The notes under the pieces are model-generated. The model saw only the letters and a program-made list of their open reading frames with translations. It made no database searches and was not told the origin of the DNA. A program made the translations under genes and the position numbers. From RGIG3077 sp964490175 (GTDB lineage: Bacteria; Bacillota; Clostridia; Oscillospirales; Ruminococcaceae): a stretch of DNA of 64,000 bases. The DNA lies in assembly GCA_964490175.1 (NCBI GenBank), contig CAZBAI010000001.1, forward strand, positions 44,100-108,099. The letters are read 5' to 3'. Positions 33,446 to 42,165 of this stretch are shown here, piece after piece. Position 1 is the stretch's first letter. Each line of letters begins with the position of its first letter.

Positions 33446-34129
33446 ATGGAAAAGATTTATACCGGCAAAACCAAGGACGTTTACAAGCTTGAAAACGGAA
33501 ACGTAATGCTCAAATTCAAGGATGATTGCACGGGCAAGGACGGCGTTTTCGATCCCGGCGAAAATTCGGTCGGTCTTACAATCGACGGAATCGGCAAGGC
33601 AAATTTGCAAACTTCTGTTTATTATTTTGAGCTTCTCAAAAAAGCGGGTATTAAAACACATTATGTTAATGCAGATGTTGATAATGCCGAAATGGAAGTG
33701 CTTCCCGCAACGGTGTTCGGTCACGGACTTGAGGTAATCTGCCGCCTTGTCGCAACAGGCAGCTTTATCCGCAGATACGGCGAATATATTGAAGACGGTA
33801 CCGCACTTGACGGCGGATATGTTGAGTGTACATTTAAAAATGATGCCAAGGGCGATCCGCTTGTAACAAGCGAGGGTCTTGCCGCACTCGGCATTATGAC
33901 CGAAGAAATGTTTGAAAGCATGAAAGAACAGACTTTGAAAATCACCAAAATCGTTGCCGATGACCTTAAAACTATCGGTCTTGATTTGTGGGATATTAAG
34001 TTTGAATTCGGATATAACAACAACGAGGTTATACTTATCGATGAAATCGCTTCGGGCAATATGCGTGTTTACAAGGGCGATACCATCGTTGACCCGGTTG
34101 AACTTACAAAGCTTATTCTTAACAGATAA
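33446..34129 (+). CDS. purC: Phosphoribosylaminoimidazole-succinocarboxamide synthase
   Basis: 227 residues, standard length. Begins MEKIYTGKTKDVYKLENGN (ATP site), and has EVICRLVATGSFIRRYGEY, the signature around LWDIKFEFGY, and IDEIASGNMRVY. PurC joins CAIR and aspartate in purine synthesis. It stands alone here with its own promoter, leader and terminator; other pur genes are absent. AGGGTAATG precedes the start. Confidence 0.95.
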   Translation: MEKIYTGKTKDVYKLENGNVMLKFKDDCTGKDGVFDPGENSVGLTIDGIGKANLQTSVYYFELLKKAGIKTHYVNADVDNAEMEVLPATVFGHGLEVICRLVATGSFIRRYGEYIEDGTALDGGYVECTFKNDAKGDPLVTSEGLAALGIMTEEMFESMKEQTLKITKIVADDLKTIGLDLWDIKFEFGYNNNEVILIDEIASGNMRVYKGDTIVDPVELTKLILNR

Positions 34130-34160
34130 GATTAAAAACTGTTTTTCTTTAAAGCTTGTC

Positions 34161-34199
34161 AGCCGCTTTGCAAATGTGCAGGGCGGCTACTTTTTGTTT
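34161..34199 (+). terminator. Terminator of purC
   Basis: AGCCGC (34161-34166) pairs with GCGGCT (34183-34188), followed by TTTTTGTTT. Confidence 0.7.
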
Positions 34200-34293
34200 G
34201 CTGTGGTTTTGTTGATTCTTAATCATTTTTTTGTGAGATTGGCTTTGTGCATAGCGCAATATTACAATTTTTTGCAAAAAATATTTGAATTGA

Positions 34294-34322
34294 TTGACTT
34301 TTAACTCCTTTGGGTGTATACT
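34294..34322 (+). promoter_or_regulatory. Promoter of the MacB-like ABC operon
   Basis: TTGACT (34294-34299), 17-base spacer, TATACT (34317-34322). Confidence 0.7.
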
Positions 34323-34333
34323 TTCGGTATTGA

Positions 34334-34395
34334 GTTAGCGGTGGCTAATTTGAGGTCGCCGCCAATTTAATAAAGATAAGTTAGCGAAAGCTAAC
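34334..34395 (+). repeat. Two GTTAGC hairpins in the leader of the ABC operon
   Basis: GTTAGC-GGTG-GCTAAT (34334-34349) and GTTAGC-GAAA-GCTAAC (34380-34395), with a GCGGTGGC/GTCGCCGC complement between. The second has a GNRA tetraloop. The first sits at the very 5' end of the predicted transcript. Could stabilise the RNA or be a paired operator. Confidence 0.5.
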
Positions 34396-34415
34396 TGCAT
34401 ATGGGAGGAAACAAG

Positions 34416-35117
34416 ATGGCAATTGTAGAATTTAAAGATGTAACACGTGTTTACAGCGGCGGCGACCACGTGCAAAAAGCCTTAGACGGCGTGAGCTTTA
34501 GCCTTGAAGAGGGCAAATTTGCGGTCATTCTCGGGCCTTCGGGTGCGGGAAAAAGCACGCTGCTTAATATGTTGGGCGGACTTGACAGCCCCACTGCCGG
34601 TACTATTACTGTAAACGGCAAAGATATTTCCACGCTTTCAAATGATGAGCTTGCGGATTATCGTGCTTCGACCGTCGGATTTGTGTTTCAGTTTTACAAT
34701 CTCATACCGACGCTTACCGTTTATGAAAACGTAGCGCTTGTAAAAGATATTTCAAAAAATTGCATTGATGCGAAAAATATGCTTGCCGAAGTAGGGCTTG
34801 CAGACCATTTGCATAAGTTCCCGTCAGAGCTTTCCGGCGGCGAGCAGCAAAGGGTATCGATTGCCCGTGCGCTTGCCAAAAACCCTAAAATTTTGCTTTG
34901 CGATGAGCCGACCGGCGCACTTGATTCCGAAACGGGCGTGCTTGTTTTAAAGCTTTTGCTTTCCATGGCAAAAAACTACGGCAAAACCATCGTGGTGGTT
35001 ACTCATAATCAAAATATCGCAAAAATGGCAGATGTGGTGATTAGGGTTAAAAACGGCAAAATCAAAGCATATGAAGAGCAGCCCATGCCTTTGAGCGTTG
35101 ACGAAGTGGAGTGGTGA
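34416..35117 (+). CDS. ABC transporter ATP-binding protein (MacB/LolD family)
   Basis: 233 residues. ATG 34416 is used; the ATG at 34401 lies upstream of the ribosome site GGGAGG. Walker A GPSGAGKST, Q-loop FVFQFYNLIPTLT, signature LSGGEQQR, Walker B ILLCDEPTGALD, and switch His in VVVTHNQ. The SGGEQQRVSIARAL/DEPTGALD combination is typical of the MacB/LolD/FtsE-like group working with FtsX-type permeases. The permease gene starts three bases after its stop. Confidence 0.93.
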   Translation: MAIVEFKDVTRVYSGGDHVQKALDGVSFSLEEGKFAVILGPSGAGKSTLLNMLGGLDSPTAGTITVNGKDISTLSNDELADYRASTVGFVFQFYNLIPTLTVYENVALVKDISKNCIDAKNMLAEVGLADHLHKFPSELSGGEQQRVSIARALAKNPKILLCDEPTGALDSETGVLVLKLLLSMAKNYGKTIVVVTHNQNIAKMADVVIRVKNGKIKAYEEQPMPLSVDEVEW

Positions 35118-35119
35118 TT

Positions 35120-37390
35120 ATGCTTATAAGAAAACTGTTTCGCACTGCCCTTAGCTACAAATCGCAGTTTGTTTCAATGATTATTATGATTGGCATAGGC
35201 GTGGGCGTTTTTCTCGGTTTTAATATCGAGTGGAAAAGCCTTGAAGATGATGCATTTTCATTTTTCGATGATACCTGCTATGCCGATTTTCGTATTTATT
35301 CCGATATGGGCTTTGGCGAAAACGATATAGAAAATATTCAAAATATTGACGGTGTTGATGCCGCAACACGTTATTTTAACGTAAATGTGGGCATTAAGGA
35401 TACTCAAAAATCGTTAGCTCTCAATGTATCGGAAAATTATACGGTTTCCACAATGATAATTACAGACGGCGCAGAGTATGACGAAACTTTGAACGGCATT
35501 TGGCTGTCGGATAGATTTGCTAAGGCTAATAATATAAAAATCGGCGATGAAATGACACTTACATATACAAATGTTGAAATCACCGCCGAGGTTATCGGGC
35601 TGGCAAAAAGCGGTGAAAATATGATTTGCACAGCAGACGAAAATCAACTTATGCCGGATTACGAAGCGTTCGGGTTTGCCTACATTACTCCGAAAATGCT
35701 TGAAAACGCCGTCGGAGCTGCATTTTATCCGCAAATCAACATCATTTCGGATATGGACAAAGAACAGCTTGAAGAAAAAATCAAAGCCGTCACCGGCACG
35801 ACGTTTCTTGTCACTGCAAAAGATGAGCATCTTCCGTATGCGGGCGTGAAGAGCGAATCGGAGGAGGGCAAAACGATGGGGTCTGTTTTGCCTGTGCTTT
35901 TTCTTGCAATTGCTTTGCTTACAATGGTGACAACAATGCACCGTATTGCGGCTAATGAAAAGGTGCAAATCGGCACGCTTAAAGCGCTGGGCTTTCGTGA
36001 TGGCAAAATACTGCGGCATTACACATCATATGGGCTGATGATAGGTATTGTCGGCGTGGCGCTCGGCGTTGTACTCGGCTATCTTGTGGCGGCGGTTATA
36101 ATCAGTCCGAGTGGAATGATGTCAACTTATATCGATATGCCGGATTGGAGCCTTGTGATGCCGAAATTCTGCATTCCCATTATAGTGCTGATGCCGATTT
36201 TGATGACTTTTATCGGTTATCTGTCGGTTAAAAAAATGCTTAAAGGTACAGCTGCCGACGCACTAAGACCTTACACGCCCAAAGCAATGAAAAAAAGTGC
36301 GATTGAAAATCTGCCGTTTTGGAACAAGCTGCCTTTCGGCGTAAAGTGGAATATTCGTGACGCTCTTCGCCATAAATCTCGCAGTGCGATGACGCTTATC
36401 GGTGTTATCGGCTGTACCGTTTTGCTTGTGGGCGGACTGGGTATGAAAGATACCATGAAAGGCTTTCTTGATATGCTGGATAATGATATCGCCAAATATA
36501 ACACAAAGATTGTTCTTTCGGAGAACGCCGAAAATAAAGATGCTATCGCTCTTGCCGATGATGTAAACGGTGATTGGCAATCTTCAAGCGGCATAAGTTG
36601 CAACGGCAAGACCGTAACACTTGATATTTACAGTGCGGATAACGGCAAGGTGGGATTTTTAAATGAAAAAAACGAGCCTTTAAAGCTCGGTGATGACGGA
36701 GTGTACCTCTGCCTGCGCTTGAAAGATATTGCAAGAATCGGCGATATCATTGAGTTTTCGCCCTACGGCAGTGATAAAACTTACAAAGCAAGGGTTTTAG
36801 GATATATACGTTCGCTTGTCAGCGAATGTGTTGTAATGACTGAAAGTTATGCCGACAGTATCGGTATTGATTATCATATCGGATATATATATACGGATAT
36901 GGCATCAAACGATATTGAAAATTCCGCTGTTATTTCCGCCAAGCAGGATAAGTCTGCGCTTATGGACAGCTATAATAATGGTTTGGAAATTATGAATGCA
37001 ATGGTCGTTATGTTGGTTTTGGCGGCGGTTGTGCTCGGTATAGTAGTGCTGTATAATCTCGGAATTATGAGCTATGTTGAGCGTTATCGTGAGCTTGCAA
37101 CTCTCAAAGTGCTTGGATTTCGTGACAGGGCTGTCGGAAAATTGCTGATAAGTCAAAATATATGGCTGACGGTTATCGGTGTGCTGATCGGTATTCCGGC
37201 AGGTGCAGGCGTGCTTTATATATTGATTACAAAGCTTGCCTCCGAATATGAGCTTAGTATTACCATTAAGTGGACGACTTATCTTATCTCCACGGCGCTG
37301 ACTTTCGGCGTTTCGTTGCTGGTTGGACTTATGGTTTCAAAAAAGAATCGTAAAATCGATATGGTTGAGGCATTAAAGGGAACAGAATAA
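35120..37390 (+). CDS. FtsX-like ABC transporter permease, duplicated architecture
   Basis: 756 residues. ATG 35120 is chosen for GGAG eight bases upstream over GTG 35111. N-terminal helix (about 17-37), an extracellular domain (40-240), three helices (about 255-375), then a second unit: helix (about 425-445), a second extracellular domain (450-610) and three helices (about 625-745). Ten helices with two FtsX cores fit proteins that work as monomers beside an ATPase dimer, used for lipid, peptide or lipoprotein export. Substrate unknown. Not the BceB type, since the large loops are in different places and no two-component genes adjoin. Confidence 0.88.
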   Translation: MLIRKLFRTALSYKSQFVSMIIMIGIGVGVFLGFNIEWKSLEDDAFSFFDDTCYADFRIYSDMGFGENDIENIQNIDGVDAATRYFNVNVGIKDTQKSLALNVSENYTVSTMIITDGAEYDETLNGIWLSDRFAKANNIKIGDEMTLTYTNVEITAEVIGLAKSGENMICTADENQLMPDYEAFGFAYITPKMLENAVGAAFYPQINIISDMDKEQLEEKIKAVTGTTFLVTAKDEHLPYAGVKSESEEGKTMGSVLPVLFLAIALLTMVTTMHRIAANEKVQIGTLKALGFRDGKILRHYTSYGLMIGIVGVALGVVLGYLVAAVIISPSGMMSTYIDMPDWSLVMPKFCIPIIVLMPILMTFIGYLSVKKMLKGTAADALRPYTPKAMKKSAIENLPFWNKLPFGVKWNIRDALRHKSRSAMTLIGVIGCTVLLVGGLGMKDTMKGFLDMLDNDIAKYNTKIVLSENAENKDAIALADDVNGDWQSSSGISCNGKTVTLDIYSADNGKVGFLNEKNEPLKLGDDGVYLCLRLKDIARIGDIIEFSPYGSDKTYKARVLGYIRSLVSECVVMTESYADSIGIDYHIGYIYTDMASNDIENSAVISAKQDKSALMDSYNNGLEIMNAMVVMLVLAAVVLGIVVLYNLGIMSYVERYRELATLKVLGFRDRAVGKLLISQNIWLTVIGVLIGIPAGAGVLYILITKLASEYELSITIKWTTYLISTALTFGVSLLVGLMVSKKNRKIDMVEALKGTE

Positions 37391-37426
37391 CAAAAATCCC
37401 CCATTTTTAAGTGGGGGATTTTGTTA
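37385..37426. terminator. Bidirectional terminator between the ABC permease and the ydcF-like gene
   Basis: Stem AACAAAAATCCCCCA/TGGGGGATTTTGTT with U-runs in both directions; it overlaps the end of both genes. Confidence 0.85.
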
Positions 37427-38197
37427 TAAAACGAAATATTCGCACAGCGCAAACCATTCTCGAATCCAGTATGTCGGCAAAAGATAAAGCCGTGTATTTG
37501 CCGACAAAGCGCAAGCGTTGAAGCCGCAGTCTTTCGCAATCAGCTGTGAACGCATTTGGTGAAACCCATCGGTTGCAATGGCAATATTAGAACTTAGATT
37601 GTTGCTTTCGGCGATTTTTCGGGCGTTTTCAAGATTTTGCCTTGTGTCGGCAGATTCCTCGTCAAGATAGATTCTGCACTCATCGATTCCGTAATTGACG
37701 AGTGCGTTTTTTATCGCAAGCGCTTCGCTGATATCTTCATCACTGCCTTTGCCGCCGCAAGCAATGCATACCGTATCGGGGTTTTCGGAAAGATAGTCAT
37801 ACGCCGCATTGATTCGTGCGCTTAGCATAAGGCTTGGCGCAGTGCCGTTGACCTTGCAGCCCAAAACTACGACGGTATCGGTTTTTTCGTTAGGCTTGTT
37901 GCAGGCAAATATCGACATTGCAACGGAAAACGCAACGGCGAGCAATACGCATAATGCAAAAATCACCGAAACGGTATAGGCGCATATTCGCACAATTAAG
38001 CTTTGCGATGAAAAAACGGCGTGCAGATTTTTTGAAAACACCGTTGCGAAAATCAAGCTTGTGAAAACTGCCGTGCCGAAAAATACGCCGATGTTTAAAA
38101 CTCCGTGTAAAATCGTGAGCAAAAAAGTCAAATCGACAAGCGAAAAAACAAAGATAAGGCACGCTTTAAAAAACGTGCCTGCGGTAAATCCGTTCAT
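37424..38197 (-). CDS. YdcF/SanA-like DUF218 membrane protein
   Basis: 257 residues. Three membrane helices (about 8-90) followed by a DUF218 domain (TVVVLGCKVNGTAPSLMLSARI, IACGGKGSDEDISEA, DEESADTRQNLENARKIA, ATDGFHQMRSQLIA). The domain is found in YdcF, SanA and ElyC, associated with envelope integrity and polyprenyl-carrier handling; the reaction is not known. Overlaps the TSCPD gene by four bases. Confidence 0.85.
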   Translation of the reverse strand: MNGFTAGTFFKACLIFVFSLVDLTFLLTILHGVLNIGVFFGTAVFTSLIFATVFSKNLHAVFSSQSLIVRICAYTVSVIFALCVLLAVAFSVAMSIFACNKPNEKTDTVVVLGCKVNGTAPSLMLSARINAAYDYLSENPDTVCIACGGKGSDEDISEALAIKNALVNYGIDECRIYLDEESADTRQNLENARKIAESNNLSSNIAIATDGFHQMRSQLIAKDCGFNACALSANTRLYLLPTYWIREWFALCEYFVL

Positions 38198-38442
38198 TTT
38201 TTCGCATACTCCTTAAGCGCTTGGGCGAGCTGATCCGGGCAGGAGGAGTTTTTAAAGCCGCATTTAATTCCCTCAAGCCTTTCGATTACATCATTTATTT
38301 TCATATCACGCACAAGGCTCGAAATACCCTGCGAATTGCCGTGGCAACCGCCGATAATCCGCACGTTTTTTACGATATCGCCCTCAACATCGATCACCAT
38401 TTTTTTGGCGCAAACACCCTTAGGGGCATATTCAAACTGCAT
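38194..38442 (-). CDS. TSCPD domain protein (TIGR03905 type)
   Basis: 82 residues. Small protein with conserved Cys and Gly pattern GGCHGNSQGISSLV and a C-terminal CGFKNSSCPDQLAQAL, matching TIGR03905. The related TSCPD segment occurs at the end of class II ribonucleotide reductases, but the stand-alone family has no proven function. One base separates it from the PHP gene and it overlaps the YdcF-like gene. Confidence 0.88.
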   Translation of the reverse strand: MQFEYAPKGVCAKKMVIDVEGDIVKNVRIIGGCHGNSQGISSLVRDMKINDVIERLEGIKCGFKNSSCPDQLAQALKEYAKK

Positions 38443-38443
38443 T

Positions 38444-39292
38444 TTACTTCTCCTTTATATATTCTGCTGATTTTTTGAAAATTTTATCAATGTTTTCTTT
38501 ATCGGTTACACTGCTGCCGATAAACGAAGGCTTTTCGTTATACAGCCCGTGAAAATCAGAGCCGCCGACAACAATCAGATTGTATTTTTCAGCTGTTTCA
38601 AGTAAATTTTTACGCATTTTTTCATCGGCTGTATAGTGGAACACTTCAACACCGTCAAGCTTGCCGGCGGCGCTAAGTTCGCAAAGCAGGTCAAATCCGT
38701 CATATCTTGCGGGGTGAGCCATTACGGCAATGCCCTTTGCCGAGTGAATTAAATCAAGCACAAAGCGCACATCCGGGTATTCACGTTCGACATAGCAGCT
38801 GCCTGTTTTCATATTAAAAAGCTCGTTGTTCAGATCACCGTAAAAATCCGTTGTGTAGCCGTATTCAACAAGTGCATGAACTATGTGCTGTTTGAATACG
38901 CTTTTGCTGCCCGAGGCGTGCCGCATGATATTTTCAGGCGTAATTGCGGGAAATTTTTCTATAACCTTATCTATCATTTCCTTAGCGCAAATCTTTCTGA
39001 TTTCACAGGATTTAAGGCACAAGCCTTCAAGCCTGTCGGGCTTTTGCGGCAGATAGCAAAGTATATGCACTTTTCTTCCTCTGTCCTTATCCCATGCGGA
39101 AAGTTCAACCCCGGGAATGACCTTAACTCCGTAGCGTTCACCGAGAATTGCCGAACGTGAAAACGAAGCCATTGTATCATGGTCAGTTATCGATAAATAA
39201 TCAAGCCCTCTTTTTTTTGCTTGAATTATAACTTCCTCGATACCGAGCGAACCGTCCGAAAGTGTTGTGTGGCAATGAAGATCCCCTGTCAT
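38444..39292 (-). CDS. PHP domain phosphoesterase (RNase AM/YciV-like)
   Basis: 282 residues. ATG 39292 is preferred: the RBS GGAGGGTGAT lies just upstream. Metal-binding PHP motifs: DLHCHTTLSDGS (residues 4-15), ITDHDTM, PGVELSA, MAHPARYDG, and GGSDFHG. The family includes 3'-5' exonuclease/3',5'-bisnucleotide phosphatases. First gene of a leftward operon PHP-TSCPD-YdcF behind its own promoter. Confidence 0.9.
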   Translation of the reverse strand: MTGDLHCHTTLSDGSLGIEEVIIQAKKRGLDYLSITDHDTMASFSRSAILGERYGVKVIPGVELSAWDKDRGRKVHILCYLPQKPDRLEGLCLKSCEIRKICAKEMIDKVIEKFPAITPENIMRHASGSKSVFKQHIVHALVEYGYTTDFYGDLNNELFNMKTGSCYVEREYPDVRFVLDLIHSAKGIAVMAHPARYDGFDLLCELSAAGKLDGVEVFHYTADEKMRKNLLETAEKYNLIVVGGSDFHGLYNEKPSFIGSSVTDKENIDKIFKKSAEYIKEK

Positions 39293-39313
39293 TATATCAC
39301 CCTCCCACACCGA

Positions 39314-39342
39314 TTATAGCACACATTGTGCAAAATGGCAAG
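39314..39342 (-). promoter_or_regulatory. Promoter of the PHP operon
   Basis: Leftward TTGCCA (39342-39337), 17-base spacer, TATAAT (39319-39314). Confidence 0.7.
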
Positions 39343-39364
39343 TTTTTTGAGCAAATTTAATAGA

Positions 39365-40321
39365 TTATTTGAAATACTTGTTCAAAAACCAGATGTCGTC
39401 TGTTTGAAAATCCATATCATTGAGATATGAAAGGCGGCTTGAATCCGCAAAATCAAATCCGATTTTATATGCGCAAAGCGCCTGATACGGTGCATTATAC
39501 CGCTTGTTTGCGTTGGCGTTGCCATATTTTGCATCGCCGAGCACAGGTGCTTTAATGTGCGCCATATGCGCCCTTATCTGGTGCGAGCGCCCCGTGTGAA
39601 GCTTGATTTCGGCAAGTTGCAGATCGTTTCTTTTTTCAAGCGCTGTATATTCCGTGACGATTTCTTTTGCATTCGCAGTCGGTTTGTCGGATATATAAAC
39701 CTTGTTTGCGGCGCTGTCCTTGCGCAGATAGCCTTTTATGATATCATGCTTTTCGGGCAATGTGCCGACGCATATGCAAAGGTATTCTTTTTGAACGTTT
39801 CCGTTGCGGATTGCGGCGTTGACCTCACGCAGTGACGCTGCGTTTTTTGCGCCGATAACAATGCCGCAGGTGTTTTTATCAAGCCTGTTGCAAAGTGCGG
39901 GTCGAAAGCTGTTTTCGGCAAAACGGTTGTATTCACCCTTTGCGGTAAGGTAAGCGACAAATCGGTTTATCAGCGTATCCTGCTCGTTTTTGTTTGAGCT
40001 GTGGCAGATAAGCTCTGCCTTTTTGTATATAAGTGCGATGTTTTCATCTTCATATATAATGTCGATATCGCAATTGCATTTTGGCGATTTCAGTTCTTCT
40101 TCCTTAATTTTTTCGCAGAAAAATTCATCCGGAATATAAAGCTCGACCACATCGCCTGAATTTAGCATAGAGCCTGCCTCACAGCGTTTTGAGTTAAGCT
40201 TGATTCTCTTTTTGCGGATATATTTGTGCATAAGACTTTTGGGAAGCTTTACAGAGGATTTGGACAGAAATTTGTCAAGCCTTTGTCCGCTGTCGTTTTC
40301 GCCTATTACGAATGAGCGCAT
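39365..40321 (-). CDS. RluA-family rRNA/tRNA pseudouridine synthase
   Basis: 318 residues. N-terminal S4 RNA-binding domain (RLDKFLSKSSVKLPKSLMHK) and the catalytic domain with NRLDKNTCG (catalytic Asp), ITEYTALEKR-type strands and LHTGRSHQIRAHM. The family is RluC/RluD-like; the target uridines cannot be assigned. Its first base overlaps the last base of the SPFH gene, so both are co-translated in one leftward unit. Confidence 0.9.
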   Translation of the reverse strand: MRSFVIGENDSGQRLDKFLSKSSVKLPKSLMHKYIRKKRIKLNSKRCEAGSMLNSGDVVELYIPDEFFCEKIKEEELKSPKCNCDIDIIYEDENIALIYKKAELICHSSNKNEQDTLINRFVAYLTAKGEYNRFAENSFRPALCNRLDKNTCGIVIGAKNAASLREVNAAIRNGNVQKEYLCICVGTLPEKHDIIKGYLRKDSAANKVYISDKPTANAKEIVTEYTALEKRNDLQLAEIKLHTGRSHQIRAHMAHIKAPVLGDAKYGNANANKRYNAPYQALCAYKIGFDFADSSRLSYLNDMDFQTDDIWFLNKYFK

Positions 40322-41295
40322 TATTGCTGAGAGTTTGCAAAATCAGCATTATCGCCGGCAATTTCTTTAAGGCTCAGCGCAAGAGAGGCAAGCGAGGAAA
40401 TTTCGGTCGGAACGATAATTTTCGTTGCCTTGCCGTCAGCGGCTTTGGCAAAAGCTTCAAGCCCTTTAATGGCAATAACCGATTGTGCGGGGTTTGCGGC
40501 GTTTCCGTTTGCAAGCGCTTGCTGAACAAGCTCAATAGCCTTAGCTTCGCCTTGCGCTTCGAGGATTTTTTGCTCTTTAATAGCGTCGGCACGCAGTATA
40601 ACAGCTTGCTGTTCGGCTTCGGCACGCAAAATTGCGGCTTGCTTTGCCGCTTCGGCACGAAGAATCTGCGATTCTTTCTCACCCTCGGCAACAAGCACGG
40701 CGGATTTCTTTTCGCCCTCTGCCTGCAAAATCTTTTCACGTCGTTCACGTTCGGCTTTCATTTGCTTTTCCATTGCGTCCTGAATTTCTCTCGGCGGCAA
40801 TATGTTTTTAAGCTCAACACGGTTGACTTTAATACCCCAGCGGTCGGTTGCCTGATCGAGAATTGCCGTGATTTTTGTGTTGATAACATCACGAGATGTC
40901 AGCGTTGCGTCAAGCTCAAGTTCGCCGATGATGTTTCGCAGCGTTGTTGCGGTTAAATTTTCAATAGCGGCAAGAGGCCTTTCAACGCCGTATGTATACT
41001 GCTTTGCATCGGTGACTTGAAAGAAAACGACGGTGTCTATCTGCATGGTTACGTTATCCTTTGTGATAACAGCCTGCGGCTTAAAATCGACAACTTTTTC
41101 TTTAATCGAAACCGGTTCGAGAACCCTGTCGATAAACGGCCATGCAAAATGCGGACCTGTTCCCCATGCTTTATAAAAGCTTCCGAGCCTTTCGACAACA
41201 TAAATCTTTGCCTGCGGAACAATTCTGATTCCTCTTATAACAACAATAAGCAAAAACACCAAAATACCTACAAGAATATATCCCTGTATTTCCAT
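40321..41295 (-). CDS. SPFH/stomatin-like protein (QmcA family)
   Basis: 324 residues. N-terminal membrane helix (4-22), SPFH domain (KIYVVERLGSFYKAWGTGPHFAWPF, FQVTDAKQYTYGVERPLAAI), followed by an Ala/Glu/Arg coiled coil (KILQAEGEKKSAVLVAEGEKESQILRAEA-type repeats) and a short tail. Stomatins of this type are usually encoded next to an NfeD partner, which here lies 196 bases upstream. The gap is filled by a hairpin-rich element that looks like an insertion-sequence remnant. ACGGAGG precedes the ATG. Confidence 0.9.
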   Translation of the reverse strand: MEIQGYILVGILVFLLIVVIRGIRIVPQAKIYVVERLGSFYKAWGTGPHFAWPFIDRVLEPVSIKEKVVDFKPQAVITKDNVTMQIDTVVFFQVTDAKQYTYGVERPLAAIENLTATTLRNIIGELELDATLTSRDVINTKITAILDQATDRWGIKVNRVELKNILPPREIQDAMEKQMKAERERREKILQAEGEKKSAVLVAEGEKESQILRAEAAKQAAILRAEAEQQAVILRADAIKEQKILEAQGEAKAIELVQQALANGNAANPAQSVIAIKGLEAFAKAADGKATKIIVPTEISSLASLALSLKEIAGDNADFANSQQ

Positions 41296-41333
41296 AACCG
41301 AAAACCTCCGTTAAATATTTAAAATCGGTGCAA

Positions 41334-41480
41334 AGCGTGATAAGCTCGCTTAAATTACGTTGCGACGATTGCAACCTAACGCTACGAGCTTTTGCTCCTT
41401 AGGATTTCAGTGGGAGATTTATTCTCCTACTGAAAGTCTGAAATGGAACCCGCCGCCTAAGAGGCGGGGGACATCTGCGA
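41334..41480 (+). mobile_element. Hairpin-rich remnant resembling an IS200/IS605 end
   Basis: About 145 bases without an ORF between the NfeD and SPFH genes. On the plus strand it shows four successive stem-loops: GTTGC...GCAAC (41359-41375); CTAA...TTAG around GAGC-TTTT-GCTC (41376-41403); TTTCAGTGGGAGA...TCTCCTACTGAAA (41405-41435); and CCCGCCGCC-TAA-GAGGCGGG (41449-41468) followed by GGGACATC. The last hairpin with GGAACCC before and GGGGACATC after recalls IS200/IS605 right ends and the omega-RNA region of TnpB elements. No transposase is left. A non-autonomous derivative (MITE/PATE) or an unrelated structured RNA are possible. Confidence 0.5.
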
Positions 41481-41491
41481 CATGGTTATAT

Positions 41492-41914
41492 TTATTGCTT
41501 TGGCGAAACGATAAGCTTTGCTCCGTCTATCGCTTCGACAATGACTATTGAATCTTTTAAGATTGTATTGCCGTTTTTTGAAACGGCAGCCCAATCAACA
41601 CCGTTGAGAGTTACTCTTCCCGTTGACGAAGAATTGTTTATTTCTTCGATAACCGTAGCGGTTTTGCCGATGTCAAGCTCACAGTTTGTGGGCACTACCA
41701 TTTTTACGGCTTTTTTGACGATAGGCCTTGTTGCGATAAGCAGTGCGACCGAAACAGCGATAAATACAGTAAACTGAAGCCAAAGCGGACCGTTTAACAA
41801 AACAACCACCGTTGAAGCCAGCGCACCGGCGGCAAACCAAATCGAAACAAGCTGCAAGGTTTCGATTTCGACAATAACCAAAACAACGAACAAAGCGGGC
41901 CATACTATGTACAT
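41492..41914 (-). CDS. NfeD family protein, partner of the SPFH protein
   Basis: 140 residues; ATG 41914 has AAAGGG upstream. Three membrane segments (3-75; MYIVWPALFVVLVIVEIETLQ, WFAAGALASTVVVLL, LQFTVFIAVSVALLIA) then an OB-fold NfeD domain (IGKTATVIEEINNSSSTGRVTLNGVDWAA). NfeD proteins assist stomatin-type SPFH proteins, which is the next gene downstream. Their usual close spacing is broken by the remnant element. Confidence 0.88.
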   Translation of the reverse strand: MYIVWPALFVVLVIVEIETLQLVSIWFAAGALASTVVVLLNGPLWLQFTVFIAVSVALLIATRPIVKKAVKMVVPTNCELDIGKTATVIEEINNSSSTGRVTLNGVDWAAVSKNGNTILKDSIVIVEAIDGAKLIVSPKQ

Positions 41915-42081
41915 ATTTAAAAATCCCTTTCTTAAAATCATATTTTCTTTCGGTAAGAAGTATTATAACATACAACTTGAAAAAAAACAATATCAATTGC
42001 GCAATATGGCGATATTTGTAATCTTGCTGTAATCTTTTGCGCTAAAAAAATTTCATGTCCGATGTTTGAACTTTAAATTTC

Positions 42082-42110
42082 TTTACATTCGGATAAAAAT
42101 GTGTTATAAT
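42082..42110 (+). promoter_or_regulatory. Promoter of the flavodiiron protein gene
   Basis: TTTACA (42082-42087), 17-base spacer, TATAAT (42105-42110). Confidence 0.8.
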
Positions 42111-42165
42111 CGTAATAATACAACTTAGGCAAGCACTTTATAAAATCGGAAGCGAGGAGTTTTTT

